Assembly: GCF_030816965.1 (NCBI RefSeq)
Contig: NZ_JAUSYQ010000002.1
Span: 5,181,501 to 5,245,500 of the forward strand
Direction of reading: 5' to 3'
Origin: Streptomyces canus
GTDB lineage: Bacteria > Actinomycetota > Actinomycetes > Streptomycetales > Streptomycetaceae
Length of the DNA stretch: 64,000 nt
Both the position numbers and the translations under genes were made by a program. Positions 8,637 through 17,898 of this stretch are shown here, piece after piece. The notes under the pieces are model-generated. The model had not been told where the DNA came from, ran no database searches, and saw only the letters and a program-made list of their open reading frames with translations. Position 1 is the first letter of the stretch, and each line of letters begins with the position of its first letter.

Positions 8637-9004
8637 ATGGCGCCGGTGGGAAACGCTCGTTCGGGTTCTTCTTCCGGGGGAGGCCCGTGCCCGGTCGGCG
8701 TGCCGGGGAGCAGCGGGCGTGACCTTGGCCACGCAGTCCGGTTCCGGGCCGCCCGTCCCCGCGGAAGCGAGGTGCCCGTTCCGTGACCGTACGCGAAAGA
8801 AAGGTCGCGCGGGCGTTACAGGTGCCCCACGGCCGGTACACAGGATTTGCACGCCGAGACGTCATACAGGTTTGATGGCCGGTCCGTCTCGGGCCGGTCC
8901 CTGGGCTCATCCCGGACCGGCGGCTTGCGCGAAGGCTGTAGCGTGGCCGACGGAGACCGTGACAACACCGCGCGCACCGCGGGCAGAAACGACGGCGAGG
9001 ACCG
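8637..9004. other. intergenic region upstream of the kinase gene
   Basis: These 368 bases separate the bpa terminator from the kinase ATG. No gene is convincing in any frame. A TTGCAC hexamer near 8847 and TAGCGT near 8940 are promoter-like, but spacing to partner boxes is poor, so no promoter is called with confidence. Composition is ordinary for the genome, and no repeat or structured RNA was recognised. Confidence 0.5.
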
Positions 9005-10579
<1,575 letters not shown>

Positions 10580-10594
10580 CCGCCCATAACCCTT

Positions 10595-10635
10595 CACGTG
10601 CGCGTGGCCCCGGGAACGGGCGCCACGCGCACGTG
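10595..10635. terminator. bidirectional terminator between kinase and APH-family gene
   Basis: A perfect 14-bp stem CACGTGCGCGTGGC (10595-10608) pairs with GCCACGCGCACGTG (10622-10635) across a 13-base loop. It lies between two convergent genes and probably serves both. Confidence 0.85.
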
Positions 10636-10655
10636 CCGTTTCCGAGGCCGCTGCG

Positions 10656-11966
10656 TCATCCCACGAACGCGTCGCACACCGCCTCGTACTCCCGCGTCCA
10701 CCACACCACCAGCGCCGACGCCGCCGGGAACTGGGAATCCGCGCGGGTGTCACCCCGCTCGTAGTGCCAGCGCAGCATCCAGAAGTCGTTGAGGCGCTCC
10801 CACCACACCCGATGCGCGGCCGCCGCGAGCTCCGAGGGCGTGGCTCCCGACGCACGCCGGTACGCGCGCGCGTACGCCCGCACCTTCGGCAGGTCGAGCG
10901 TCCCCGCGGGACGTAGGAAGAAGATCGCGGCGGCGCGTACGGCCTCCTCCGCGCGGGGCTTCACGCCGAGCCGGTCCCAGTCGACGATCGCGGCGGGCGC
11001 GTCGCCCCGGTAGAGCAGGTTGAAGGGGTGGAAGTCCCCGTGCACCCAGCCCACCGGCCCGCCGTGCGGAGGCCGCCGTCCCACGTGCTGTTCGAGCAGG
11101 GACCGCCGCTCCAGGAGCCGGTGCCGGGCCAGCTCGTCGAAGGAGTCGGCCGGCCGGTGTCCGCGCACGCGCGCGAGGAGGTCGTCGATGAGCGCGAAGG
11201 TGGCGGCGGGGTCGGCGCCGGCGTCGACGGGGGTCGTGGTCTCGGCGTTCTGGACGTGCGGGTGACCGGCGTGCGGCTTGTCGGCGCGGGCGCCGTGGGC
11301 ACGCGCGGAGGCATGGCGCATGGATGCGGCGCGTTCTGCACCCGGCGCGCTCCGGCCCGCCCGCGCGCGGTGCCGGTCGTCCGGCGCTCCTCCACCCGGC
11401 GGTGCGAGGCGCCGGCCATCCCGTGTTCCCGCCCCCGGCGGCGTGCGCGGCTCGCTGTCCGGGGCGCCTTCGTCGGCTCGTGCTCCTCCGCCCGCCGACG
11501 CACCCTGTTCCCCCTGCTCGCACCCCGCCACGGGCATCACCCGCTCCAGGCTCGCGTGCACCACCCCCAGCAGCGCCCCGAGTCGGCCGCACTGTTCGGC
11601 GGTGAGCTGGGCGCCGTGGCGATGGCGGCCCTCGATCCAGGGGTGGAGGGCGTAGGCGTGCCCGCCGACCACCGCGACGGTGCGGCCGTCGTGGGCCGGG
11701 AGGGGCGGGGCGACCGGGACGCCGAGGGCGGCCAGGCGCTGGGTGGCGCCGTGCTGGCGGGCGATCGCCTCGGGAGCGGCCGTCTCGGGGTCGAAGTGGT
11801 GCTTGAGGAAGTAACGGCCGCGGGTGGTGCGGAGCCGGTAGCCGCGGTTGAGAAGGCCTTGGCCTACGGGATCGCAGGCGAGGGCGGATCCGGCGGCGTA
11901 CTGGAGAAGGAGGGCGCCCAGCGGGGGCGCGTGAGGCATGAGGGGTGGTACAGGAGGGCGCGGCAC
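10656..11966 (-). CDS. aminoglycoside phosphotransferase (APH) family kinase with a long low-complexity insert
   Basis: This is a 436-residue APH/choline-kinase fold protein, probably a small-molecule kinase. The N-lobe (about residues 20-145) has GLLNRGYRL and the ATP-lysine region YFLKHHF (Lys55). The C-lobe has the catalytic loop VHGDFHPFNLLY (about 308-319) and the metal site IVDWDRLG (about 327-334). Between the lobes, residues about 148-248 are a run of Ala, Arg, Gly, Pro and His unlike the family fold, so the protein is some 100 residues longer than usual. The GTG at 11966 follows a TAGCAT -10 hexamer by seven bases, suggesting a leaderless transcript; ATG 11939 is the alternative start. 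The substrate is unknown; antibiotic resistance should not be assumed from the family name. Confidence 0.82.
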   Translation of the reverse strand: MPRPPVPPLMPHAPPLGALLLQYAAGSALACDPVGQGLLNRGYRLRTTRGRYFLKHHFDPETAAPEAIARQHGATQRLAALGVPVAPPLPAHDGRTVAVVGGHAYALHPWIEGRHRHGAQLTAEQCGRLGALLGVVHASLERVMPVAGCEQGEQGASAGGGARADEGAPDSEPRTPPGAGTRDGRRLAPPGGGAPDDRHRARAGRSAPGAERAASMRHASARAHGARADKPHAGHPHVQNAETTTPVDAGADPAATFALIDDLLARVRGHRPADSFDELARHRLLERRSLLEQHVGRRPPHGGPVGWVHGDFHPFNLLYRGDAPAAIVDWDRLGVKPRAEEAVRAAAIFFLRPAGTLDLPKVRAYARAYRRASGATPSELAAAAHRVWWERLNDFWMLRWHYERGDTRADSQFPAASALVVWWTREYEAVCDAFVG

Positions 11967-12262
11967 GCGCCAGATGCTAGGGCACAGGCCGGCACGGTGA
12001 ACTGGGCGTTGTCACGGACAGTCACATATCGACACAGTAAGTCGCTGTCGGTCTCCTTCGGCCACGGGGTGTCTTCGAAGTGGCTCGGCTTGTACGCCGT
12101 ACACGTACGTCGAGGAGAAATGACCTGACTTTCCTTTCCTCGCGCACTCGGCAAGTCGAACGCGGAAGCTCTTCCGGTGGCCTGGGTCGACGGGATAACG
12201 TGCCGTTGCTCCGGCCTCCTGCAAGGCTGTGACCAGCGCCCCTTCCAGCCTTTTCCGATTTA

Positions 12263-12276
12263 CTTGGAAATCCAAG
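12263..12276. promoter_or_regulatory. palindromic operator candidate upstream of bkdA
   Basis: CTTGGAAATCCAAG is a perfect inverted repeat (6-bp arms, AA centre) in the AT-richer part of the bkd promoter region, about 50 bases upstream of the best -10. Streptomyces bkd operons are known to be controlled by the Lrp-family regulator BkdR. This palindrome is a reasonable binding site for such a dimer, but the pairing is inference. Confidence 0.55.
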
Positions 12277-12440
12277 CAAAATCGCAGGTCAAAGGGGGTT
12301 TCACAGAAATGTGGCGCACTGGGTAACGTGATTCTTGCAGGGCGCTCGCCGGGGCACCTGTCACGCCTGTTCCGGCCAAGTGACACCCACCCCGTGCACG
12401 GGTGCCGGAAACAGGTGAGCCGCTTCCCCAGGCTCTGAAC

Positions 12441-12461
12441 GAGCTGGGGGACCCCCAGCTC
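12441..12461. repeat. short GC-rich palindromic element in the bkdA leader
   Basis: Arms GAGCTGGGGG (12441-12450) and CCCCCAGCTC (12452-12461) are perfect complements around one A. Elements of this GGGGG/CCCCC type are scattered through Streptomyces genomes. Here it lies in the 5' leader 38 bases before bkdA and could affect translation or attenuation. Confidence 0.7.
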
Positions 12462-12499
12462 CCGGCAACCCCGAGGGCCGGACCGACGGAGGAGCACAC

Positions 12500-13648
12500 G
12501 TGACCGTGGAGAGCACTGCCGCGCGCAAGCCGCGACGCAGCGCCGGGACGAGGAAGTCCCCGAGCACCAAGCCCGAACTGGTTCAGCTGCTGACGCCCGA
12601 GGGCAAGCGCGTCAAGAACGCCGAGTACGACAAGTACGTCGCCGACATCACCCCCGAAGAGCTCCGCGGCCTCTACCGCGACATGGTGCTCACCCGCCGC
12701 TTCGACGCCGAGGCCACCTCCTTGCAGCGCCAGGGCGAGCTGGGCCTGTGGGCTTCGCTGCTCGGCCAGGAGGCCGCCCAGATCGGATCGGGACGAGCGC
12801 TGCGCGACGACGACTACGTCTTCCCCACCTACCGCGAGCACGGGGTGGCCTGGTGCCGCGGGGTCGATCCGACCAACCTGCTCGGCATGTTCCGCGGGGT
12901 GAACAACGGCGGCTGGGACCCCAACGGGAACAACTTCCACCTCTATACGATCGTCATCGGCTCCCAGACGCTGCACGCCACGGGCTACGCGATGGGCGTC
13001 GCCAAGGACGGCGCCGACTCGGCGGTCATCGCCTACTTCGGCGACGGCGCCTCCAGTCAGGGCGACGTGGCCGAATCGTTCACCTTCTCCGCGGTCTACA
13101 ACGCCCCGGTCGTGTTCTTCTGCCAGAACAACCAGTGGGCCATCTCCGAGCCGACCGAGAGGCAGACCCGCGTCCCGCTCTACCAGCGCGCGCAGGGCTT
13201 CGGCTTCCCGGGTGTGCGGGTCGACGGCAACGACGTGCTCGCGTCGCTGGCCGTCACCAAGTGGGCCCTGGAGCGGGCTCGCGGCGGCGAGGGACCGACG
13301 CTCGTCGAGGCCTACACGTACCGCATGGGCGCCCACACCACCTCCGACGACCCGAGCAAGTACCGGGCCGACGAGGAGCGCGAGGCCTGGGAGGCGAAGG
13401 ACCCGATCCTGCGCCTTCGCCGGTACCTGGAGGCCTCAAACCACGCGGACGAGGGATTTTTCGCGGAACTGGAGACCGAGTCCGAGGCGTTGGGCAGGCG
13501 AGTGCGTGAGGCGGTGCGTGCGATGCCGGATCCGGACCGCTTCGCCCTCTTCGAGCACGCGTACGCGGACGGACACGCGCTCGTCGACGAGGAGCGGGCC
13601 GAGTTCGCCGCCTACCAGGCGTCGTTCACGGATGGGGAAGGGGCCTGA
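12500..13648 (+). CDS. bkdA: branched-chain 2-oxoacid dehydrogenase E1 alpha
   Basis: This is the alpha subunit of the thiamine-diphosphate E1 component, which decarboxylates 2-oxo acids from Val, Leu and Ile to give the acyl groups that start branched fatty acids and feed polyketides. The 382-residue protein has the ThDP-binding motif GDGASSQGD (from about residue 181) through FFCQNNQWAIS. It also has the phosphorylation-loop-like region YRMGAHTTSDDPSKYR. The N-terminal 30 residues are basic and poorly conserved. The GTG at 12500 follows GGAGGAGCACAC, a strong ribosome site. The bkdB ATG is two bases after this stop. This is the first gene of the bkdABC operon. Confidence 0.95.
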   Translation: MTVESTAARKPRRSAGTRKSPSTKPELVQLLTPEGKRVKNAEYDKYVADITPEELRGLYRDMVLTRRFDAEATSLQRQGELGLWASLLGQEAAQIGSGRALRDDDYVFPTYREHGVAWCRGVDPTNLLGMFRGVNNGGWDPNGNNFHLYTIVIGSQTLHATGYAMGVAKDGADSAVIAYFGDGASSQGDVAESFTFSAVYNAPVVFFCQNNQWAISEPTERQTRVPLYQRAQGFGFPGVRVDGNDVLASLAVTKWALERARGGEGPTLVEAYTYRMGAHTTSDDPSKYRADEEREAWEAKDPILRLRRYLEASNHADEGFFAELETESEALGRRVREAVRAMPDPDRFALFEHAYADGHALVDEERAEFAAYQASFTDGEGA

Positions 13649-13650
13649 TC

Positions 13651-14646
13651 ATGGCAGCGGCACACGTGACATCCACGAACATGGCACTGGCCAAGGCGAT
13701 CAACGAGTCGCTCAGGCGCGCCCTGGACACCGACCCCAAGGTCCTCGTCATGGGCGAGGACGTCGGCAAGCTCGGCGGCGTCTTCCGCGTCACCGACGGC
13801 CTCCAGAAGGACTTCGGCGAGGACCGGGTCATCGACACCCCGCTCGCCGAGTCCGGGATCGTCGGCACCGCGATCGGCCTCGCCCTGCGCGGCTACCGCC
13901 CGGTGGTGGAGATCCAGTTCGACGGCTTCGTCTTCCCGGCCTACGACCAGATCGTCACCCAGCTCGCGAAGATGCACGCGCGCTCGCTGGGCAAGGTCAA
14001 GATGCCCGTCGTCGTCCGCATCCCCTACGGCGGCGGCATCGGCGCCGTGGAGCACCACTCGGAGTCCCCCGAGGCGCTCTTCGCGCATGTGGCGGGCCTG
14101 AAGGTGGTCAGCCCCTCCAACCCCTCCGACGCGTACTGGATGATGCAGCAGGCCATCCAGAGCGACGACCCGGTGATCTTCTTCGAGCCCAAGCGCCGGT
14201 ACTGGGACAAGGGCGAGGTCAACACCGAGGCGATCCCCGACCCCCTGCACAAGGCCAAGGTGGTCCGTGAGGGCACCGACCTGACCCTCGTCGCGTACGG
14301 ACCGATGGTGAAGCTCTGCAAGGAGGTCGCCGACGCGGCCGCCGAGGAGGGCAAGTCGCTGGAGATCCTGGACCTGCGCTCGGTCTCGCCCCTGGACTTC
14401 GACTCGATCCAGACTTCGGTGGAGAAGACCCGCCGTCTGGTCGTGGTGCATGAGGCGCCGGTGTTCTTCGGTTCGGGTGCGGAGATCGCGGCCCGGATCA
14501 CGGAGCGCTGTTTCTACCACCTGGAGGCCCCGGTGCTCAGGGTCGGCGGATATCACGCCCCCTACCCGCCGGCCCGCCTGGAGGAGGAGTACCTGCCGGG
14601 CCTGGACCGGGTACTGGATGCCGTCGACCGCTCGCTGGCGTACTGA
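13651..14646 (+). CDS. bkdB: branched-chain 2-oxoacid dehydrogenase E1 beta
   Basis: The beta subunit completes the E1 heterotetramer and helps bind ThDP and E2. The 331-residue protein has the transketolase pyrimidine-binding domain (VLVMGEDVGKLGGVFRVT, then the DTPLAESGIVGTAIGLAL segment) and the C-terminal transketolase domain (LEILDLRSVSPLDFDSI). It ends with the GGYHAPYPP and LEEEYLPGLDRVLDAVDR helices, matching E1 beta of normal length. It starts two bases after bkdA and stops ten bases before the bkdC start, so expression is coupled. Confidence 0.95.
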   Translation: MAAAHVTSTNMALAKAINESLRRALDTDPKVLVMGEDVGKLGGVFRVTDGLQKDFGEDRVIDTPLAESGIVGTAIGLALRGYRPVVEIQFDGFVFPAYDQIVTQLAKMHARSLGKVKMPVVVRIPYGGGIGAVEHHSESPEALFAHVAGLKVVSPSNPSDAYWMMQQAIQSDDPVIFFEPKRRYWDKGEVNTEAIPDPLHKAKVVREGTDLTLVAYGPMVKLCKEVADAAAEEGKSLEILDLRSVSPLDFDSIQTSVEKTRRLVVVHEAPVFFGSGAEIAARITERCFYHLEAPVLRVGGYHAPYPPARLEEEYLPGLDRVLDAVDRSLAY

Positions 14647-14656
14647 GGAGAGGGTC

Positions 14657-16063
14657 GTGACGACGATGACGGAAGCGTCCGTGCGCGAGTTCAAGATGCC
14701 CGACGTGGGCGAGGGGCTCACCGAGGCGGAGATCCTCAAGTGGTATGTCCAGGCCGGTGACACGGTCACCGACGGGCAGGTGGTGTGCGAGGTGGAGACG
14801 GCCAAGGCGGCCGTCGAACTGCCCATCCCCTACGACGGCGTGGTGCGCGAGCTGCGCTTCCCTGAGGGCACCACGGTGGACGTGGGCACGGCGATCATCG
14901 CGGTGGATGTGGCGGGCGGGGCCCCCGCGGTCCCGGAGACGCCGGCCGAGGCTCCGGAAGCCTCCGCGGCTCCCGAGAAGAAGCCGGAGGGCCGTCAGCC
15001 GGTCCTGGTCGGCTACGGCGTGGCGGCCTCCTCGACCAAGCGCCGACCTCGCAAGGGCCCGGAAGTCCCGGTCCAGCAGGCGTCGGTCGCGATCCAGACC
15101 GAACTGAACGGCCACGGCCCGGCCGCCACGAGCCCGGCCGCCACCGTGCAGCCCCGCCCGCTGGCCAAGCCCCCGGTGCGCAAGCTGGCCAAGGATCTGG
15201 GCGTCGACCTCACCACGGTGATCCCGTCCGGCCCGGACGGCATCATCACCCGCGAGGACGTCCACGCGGCGGCGAACCCGGCCGAGGCGCCCGCGCCCGA
15301 GCCGGTGGTGACGCAGGCCCCGGCCACTGCCCCGGTGGCCCCCACCGCGTCGTACGACGCTGCCCGCGAGACCCGTGTCCCGGTCAAGGGCGTCCGCAGG
15401 GCGACGGCCGCGGCGATGGTCGGTTCGGCGTTCACCGCCCCGCACGTCACGGAGTTCGTGACGGTGGACGTGACCCGCACCCTGAAGCTGGTCGAGGAGC
15501 TCAAGCAGGACAAGGACCTGCAGGGCCTACGCGTGAACCCCCTCCTGCTGATCGCCAAGGCCCTGCTGGTCGCGATCAAGCGCAACCCCGACATCAACGC
15601 CTCCTGGGACGAGGCGAACCAGGAGATCGTGCTCAAGCACTACGTCAACCTGGGCATCGCGGCGGCCACCCCCCGTGGCCTGATCGTCCCGAACATCAAG
15701 GACGCCCACACCAAGACACTGCCGCAACTGGCCCAGTCCCTGGGCGAGCTGGTGGCCACCGCCAAGGAGGGCCGCACCTCGCCGGCCGCGATGCAGGGCG
15801 GCACCGTCACCATCACCAACGTCGGCGTCTTCGGCGTCGACACCGGCACCCCCATCCTCCCGCCCGGAGAGGCCGCGATCCTCGCCGTCGGCGCGATCAG
15901 GCTCCAGCCCTGGGTCCACAAGGGCAAGGTGAAGCCCCGCCAGGTCACCACCCTCGCGCTGAGCTTCGACCACCGCCTGGTGGACGGCGAGTTGGGCTCC
16001 AAGGTCCTGGCCGACGTGGCGGCCGTCCTGGAGCAGCCGAAGAAGTTGATCACCTGGGCGTGA
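14657..16063 (+). CDS. bkdC: branched-chain 2-oxoacid dehydrogenase E2, dihydrolipoamide acyltransferase
   Basis: This is the E2 core of the complex, 468 residues from GTG 14657, chosen because GAGGAG lies at good spacing; ATG 14666 is a second option. Domain order is one lipoyl domain (residues about 10-85, lipoylated Lys50 in ETAKA), an Ala/Pro-rich linker, and a peripheral E1/E3-binding domain near 173-205 (VRKLAKDLGVDL and GPDGIITREDVHAAA). A second linker and the acyltransferase domain follow, ending in DHRLVDG with catalytic His439 and Asp443. No E3 gene follows, so the complex must use a lipoamide dehydrogenase encoded elsewhere. A strong terminator ends the operon. Confidence 0.95.
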   Translation: MTTMTEASVREFKMPDVGEGLTEAEILKWYVQAGDTVTDGQVVCEVETAKAAVELPIPYDGVVRELRFPEGTTVDVGTAIIAVDVAGGAPAVPETPAEAPEASAAPEKKPEGRQPVLVGYGVAASSTKRRPRKGPEVPVQQASVAIQTELNGHGPAATSPAATVQPRPLAKPPVRKLAKDLGVDLTTVIPSGPDGIITREDVHAAANPAEAPAPEPVVTQAPATAPVAPTASYDAARETRVPVKGVRRATAAAMVGSAFTAPHVTEFVTVDVTRTLKLVEELKQDKDLQGLRVNPLLLIAKALLVAIKRNPDINASWDEANQEIVLKHYVNLGIAAATPRGLIVPNIKDAHTKTLPQLAQSLGELVATAKEGRTSPAAMQGGTVTITNVGVFGVDTGTPILPPGEAAILAVGAIRLQPWVHKGKVKPRQVTTLALSFDHRLVDGELGSKVLADVAAVLEQPKKLITWA

Positions 16064-16094
16064 TCTGCCCGCGGTGGACACGTCGTCCCACGCT

Positions 16095-16129
16095 GAAGGG
16101 GCCCGTCGCTCTCGGCGACGGGCCCCTTC
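16095..16129. terminator. bidirectional terminator after bkdC
   Basis: A perfect 15-bp stem GAAGGGGCCCGTCGC (16095-16109) pairs with GCGACGGGCCCCTTC (16115-16129) over a TCTCG loop. It lies between bkdC and the convergent peptidase gene. Confidence 0.92.
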
Positions 16130-16139
16130 GTGGTCGGCG

Positions 16140-17111
16140 TCAGCTGATCTTCGCGTAGCCGTAGTTGATGAGCTTCTTCACGTCGGTCGTGCGGTTGGCC
16201 GCCGAGGAGGAGGTCATGACCGCGCCGATGACGGACTCGCCGTTCTTCGTGGCGGCGAAGACGAGGCAGTACTTGGAGTCGGTGCCCGAGCCGGTCTTGA
16301 TGCCGAGCGTGCCGTTCCAGCCGAGCAGGGTGTTGGTGTTCGTCCAGGCACCCATGGTGCGGGTGCTGCCGGTCTTGGTGATCGTCTTCGCCGTGTACGA
16401 CTTGGTCTTCACGACGGTCTTGAAGGTCGAGTTCTTCATCACGTTGCGGGCGAGCAGCGTGAGGTCCTTCGGCGTCGAGCCGTTCGAACCATTGCTTATC
16501 CCGTCGAACGAGTCGAACTTCGTGTTCGTCATGCCGAGGTTCTTGGCCGTCGTGTTCATCTTCGCGATGAAGGACTTGGTGCGCGCGGAGACCGTCGAGC
16601 CCGAGCCGAACTTGTCGGCGAGGGCCATCGCGGCGTCGCAGCCGGACGGCAGCATCATCCCGTAGAGCAGCTGACGGACGGTGACCTTGTCGCCGACGAT
16701 CAGGTGGGCGGACGAAGCGCCCTTGGAGACGATGTAGTCGCTGTACGCCTTCTTGATGGTGACCTTGGCGTCCAGGTTCAGGTTCGACTGCGAGAGCACG
16801 ACCTTCGCGGTCATGATCTTCGTGGTGGAAGCGGTGAGCCGCTTCGTGTTTCCCGACTTGCTGTAGAGGGTCGTGCCGGTCGCGCTGTTCATCAGGAATC
16901 CGCCCTTGGCGGTGATGCTCGGCGTCGTGAGCGCCTGCGCGGGTGCCGCGGTGAGAGCTCCGGTGGCGAGCACTGCGCCGGTCGTGATGGCGACGGCTGC
17001 GGCTCTGCGGACGCGGAGGCCCTTGGTAGCGGTAATCAAGTGAAATACCCCGAATACGGTCGAATGCCCCTGGGTGCGGCCGAGTTGGAGGGGAAGAAAG
17101 TGATGCCGCAC
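16140..17111 (-). CDS. K15-type D-Ala-D-Ala transpeptidase/carboxypeptidase (low-mass penicillin-binding protein)
   Basis: This secreted serine peptidase of family S11 acts on peptidoglycan stem peptides. Active-site boxes are STTK (nucleophile Ser and Lys), SGC in LLPSGCDAAMALAD, and KTGSG. The second box is SGC instead of the usual SxN, which is the hallmark of the Streptomyces K15 DD-transpeptidase; whole-length similarity to K15 is obvious (AKVVLSQSNLNLDAKVTI, FDSFDGI, NSTFKTVVKTKSYTAKT). A signal peptide lies at about residues 33-61 (VRRAAAVAITTGAVL to APAQA). The 5' end is uncertain: GTG 17111 is used here, but the signal region suggests initiation closer to it, possibly TTG near 17036. 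It is convergent with bkdC across a shared terminator. Confidence 0.9.
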   Translation of the reverse strand: MRHHFLPLQLGRTQGHSTVFGVFHLITATKGLRVRRAAAVAITTGAVLATGALTAAPAQALTTPSITAKGGFLMNSATGTTLYSKSGNTKRLTASTTKIMTAKVVLSQSNLNLDAKVTIKKAYSDYIVSKGASSAHLIVGDKVTVRQLLYGMMLPSGCDAAMALADKFGSGSTVSARTKSFIAKMNTTAKNLGMTNTKFDSFDGISNGSNGSTPKDLTLLARNVMKNSTFKTVVKTKSYTAKTITKTGSTRTMGAWTNTNTLLGWNGTLGIKTGSGTDSKYCLVFAATKNGESVIGAVMTSSSAANRTTDVKKLINYGYAKIS

Positions 17112-17247
17112 GTGTGTGACACGTAACTAGCACACAAGGTTGTGCCCGGGCTGGGGCGGGTGTGGCTTTCACGGACCGGAGTTCCTGTCGAGGTCCGTAT
17201 GTTGGACGGGGCTCAGCATGCGTACGTGTTGTATCTATGCTGTAGGC

Positions 17248-17898
17248 ATGAGTCTGGCCGTGAAACAGCCTCCCGCCGCCGACCGCGTCTACGCCCACGT
17301 CAAGCAGGGTGTCCTGGACCGTCGTTATGAGGGCGGGACCCTGCTCACCGAGGGCGAACTCGGCGAGGCCGTCGGAGTATCCCGCACACCCGTTCGAGAG
17401 GCGCTGCTGCGTCTCGAGGTCGAGGGGCTGATCAAGCTTTACCCGAAAAAGGGGGCGCTGGTCCTGCCGGTCTCCGCCCAGGAGATCGCCGACGTCGTCG
17501 AGACCCGGCAGCTCGTCGAGGGACACGCCGCCCGCAAGGCCGTACCGGCGTCCCCGCAGCTCATCACGCGCCTCGAGGAACTGCTCGCGCGGCAGAAGGA
17601 GCAGGCCGCCGCCGGGGATCTGGCCGGAGCCGCCGTCACCGACCGCTGCTTCCACGCCGAGATCGTCCGCAGCGGCGGCAACGAGATCCTGAACCGGCTC
17701 TACGACCAGCTCCGCGACCGCCAACTCAGGATGGGCGTCGCCGTGATGCACGCCCACCCGGACCGCATCACCAAGACCCTCACCGAGCACGAGCAGATCC
17801 TCCAGGCACTGCGCTCCGGCGACGCGGAGGCGGTCGTAGGCCTGATTCACGGGCATGTCGAGTGGTTCTCCCACCTCGCCCGGGGTGAGGTCCGATGA
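17248..17898 (+). CDS. GntR-family transcriptional regulator (FadR/FCD subfamily)
   Basis: This 216-residue repressor-type regulator has an N-terminal winged helix (residues about 10-75, with LTEGELGEAVGVSRTPVREALLR) and an all-helical FCD ligand-binding domain (VVETRQLVEGHAAR, later FHAEIVRSGGNEIL and LTEHEQILQALRSGD). The His and Asp positions usual for a metal-carboxylate site are present. The start ATG 17248 gives the normal N-terminus. Its TGA overlaps the ATG of the MFS gene (ATGA at 17895), so it probably controls and co-translates with that transporter. The ligand is unknown. Confidence 0.9.
   Translation: MSLAVKQPPAADRVYAHVKQGVLDRRYEGGTLLTEGELGEAVGVSRTPVREALLRLEVEGLIKLYPKKGALVLPVSAQEIADVVETRQLVEGHAARKAVPASPQLITRLEELLARQKEQAAAGDLAGAAVTDRCFHAEIVRSGGNEILNRLYDQLRDRQLRMGVAVMHAHPDRITKTLTEHEQILQALRSGDAEAVVGLIHGHVEWFSHLARGEVR

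Larger units (their letters stand above)
11967..12499. other. 533-bp divergent control region of the APH gene and the bkd operon
   Basis: No protein gene is supported. On the minus strand TAGCAT sits seven bases before the APH start. On the plus strand a TTCACA ... TAACGT pair (about 12300-12330, spacer 18) is a plausible bkd promoter. It lies just downstream of the perfect palindrome at 12263 and leaves a leader of about 160 bases. The leader ends with a 10-bp perfect hairpin (12441-12461) and GGAGGAG-like bases before the bkdA GTG. AT content around 12250-12310 is higher than the surroundings, as expected for a regulated promoter. Confidence 0.6.

Noticed and set aside
10656..11966. Annotation of the APH-family gene as aminoglycoside resistance
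   Set aside because: Only the general kinase fold is visible; many housekeeping kinases share it, and no resistance-specific motif is seen.
12298..12311. GTTTCACAGAAATG resembles half of a parS site
   Set aside because: Only the left half GTTTCAC matches; the right half has several mismatches, so ParB binding is unlikely.
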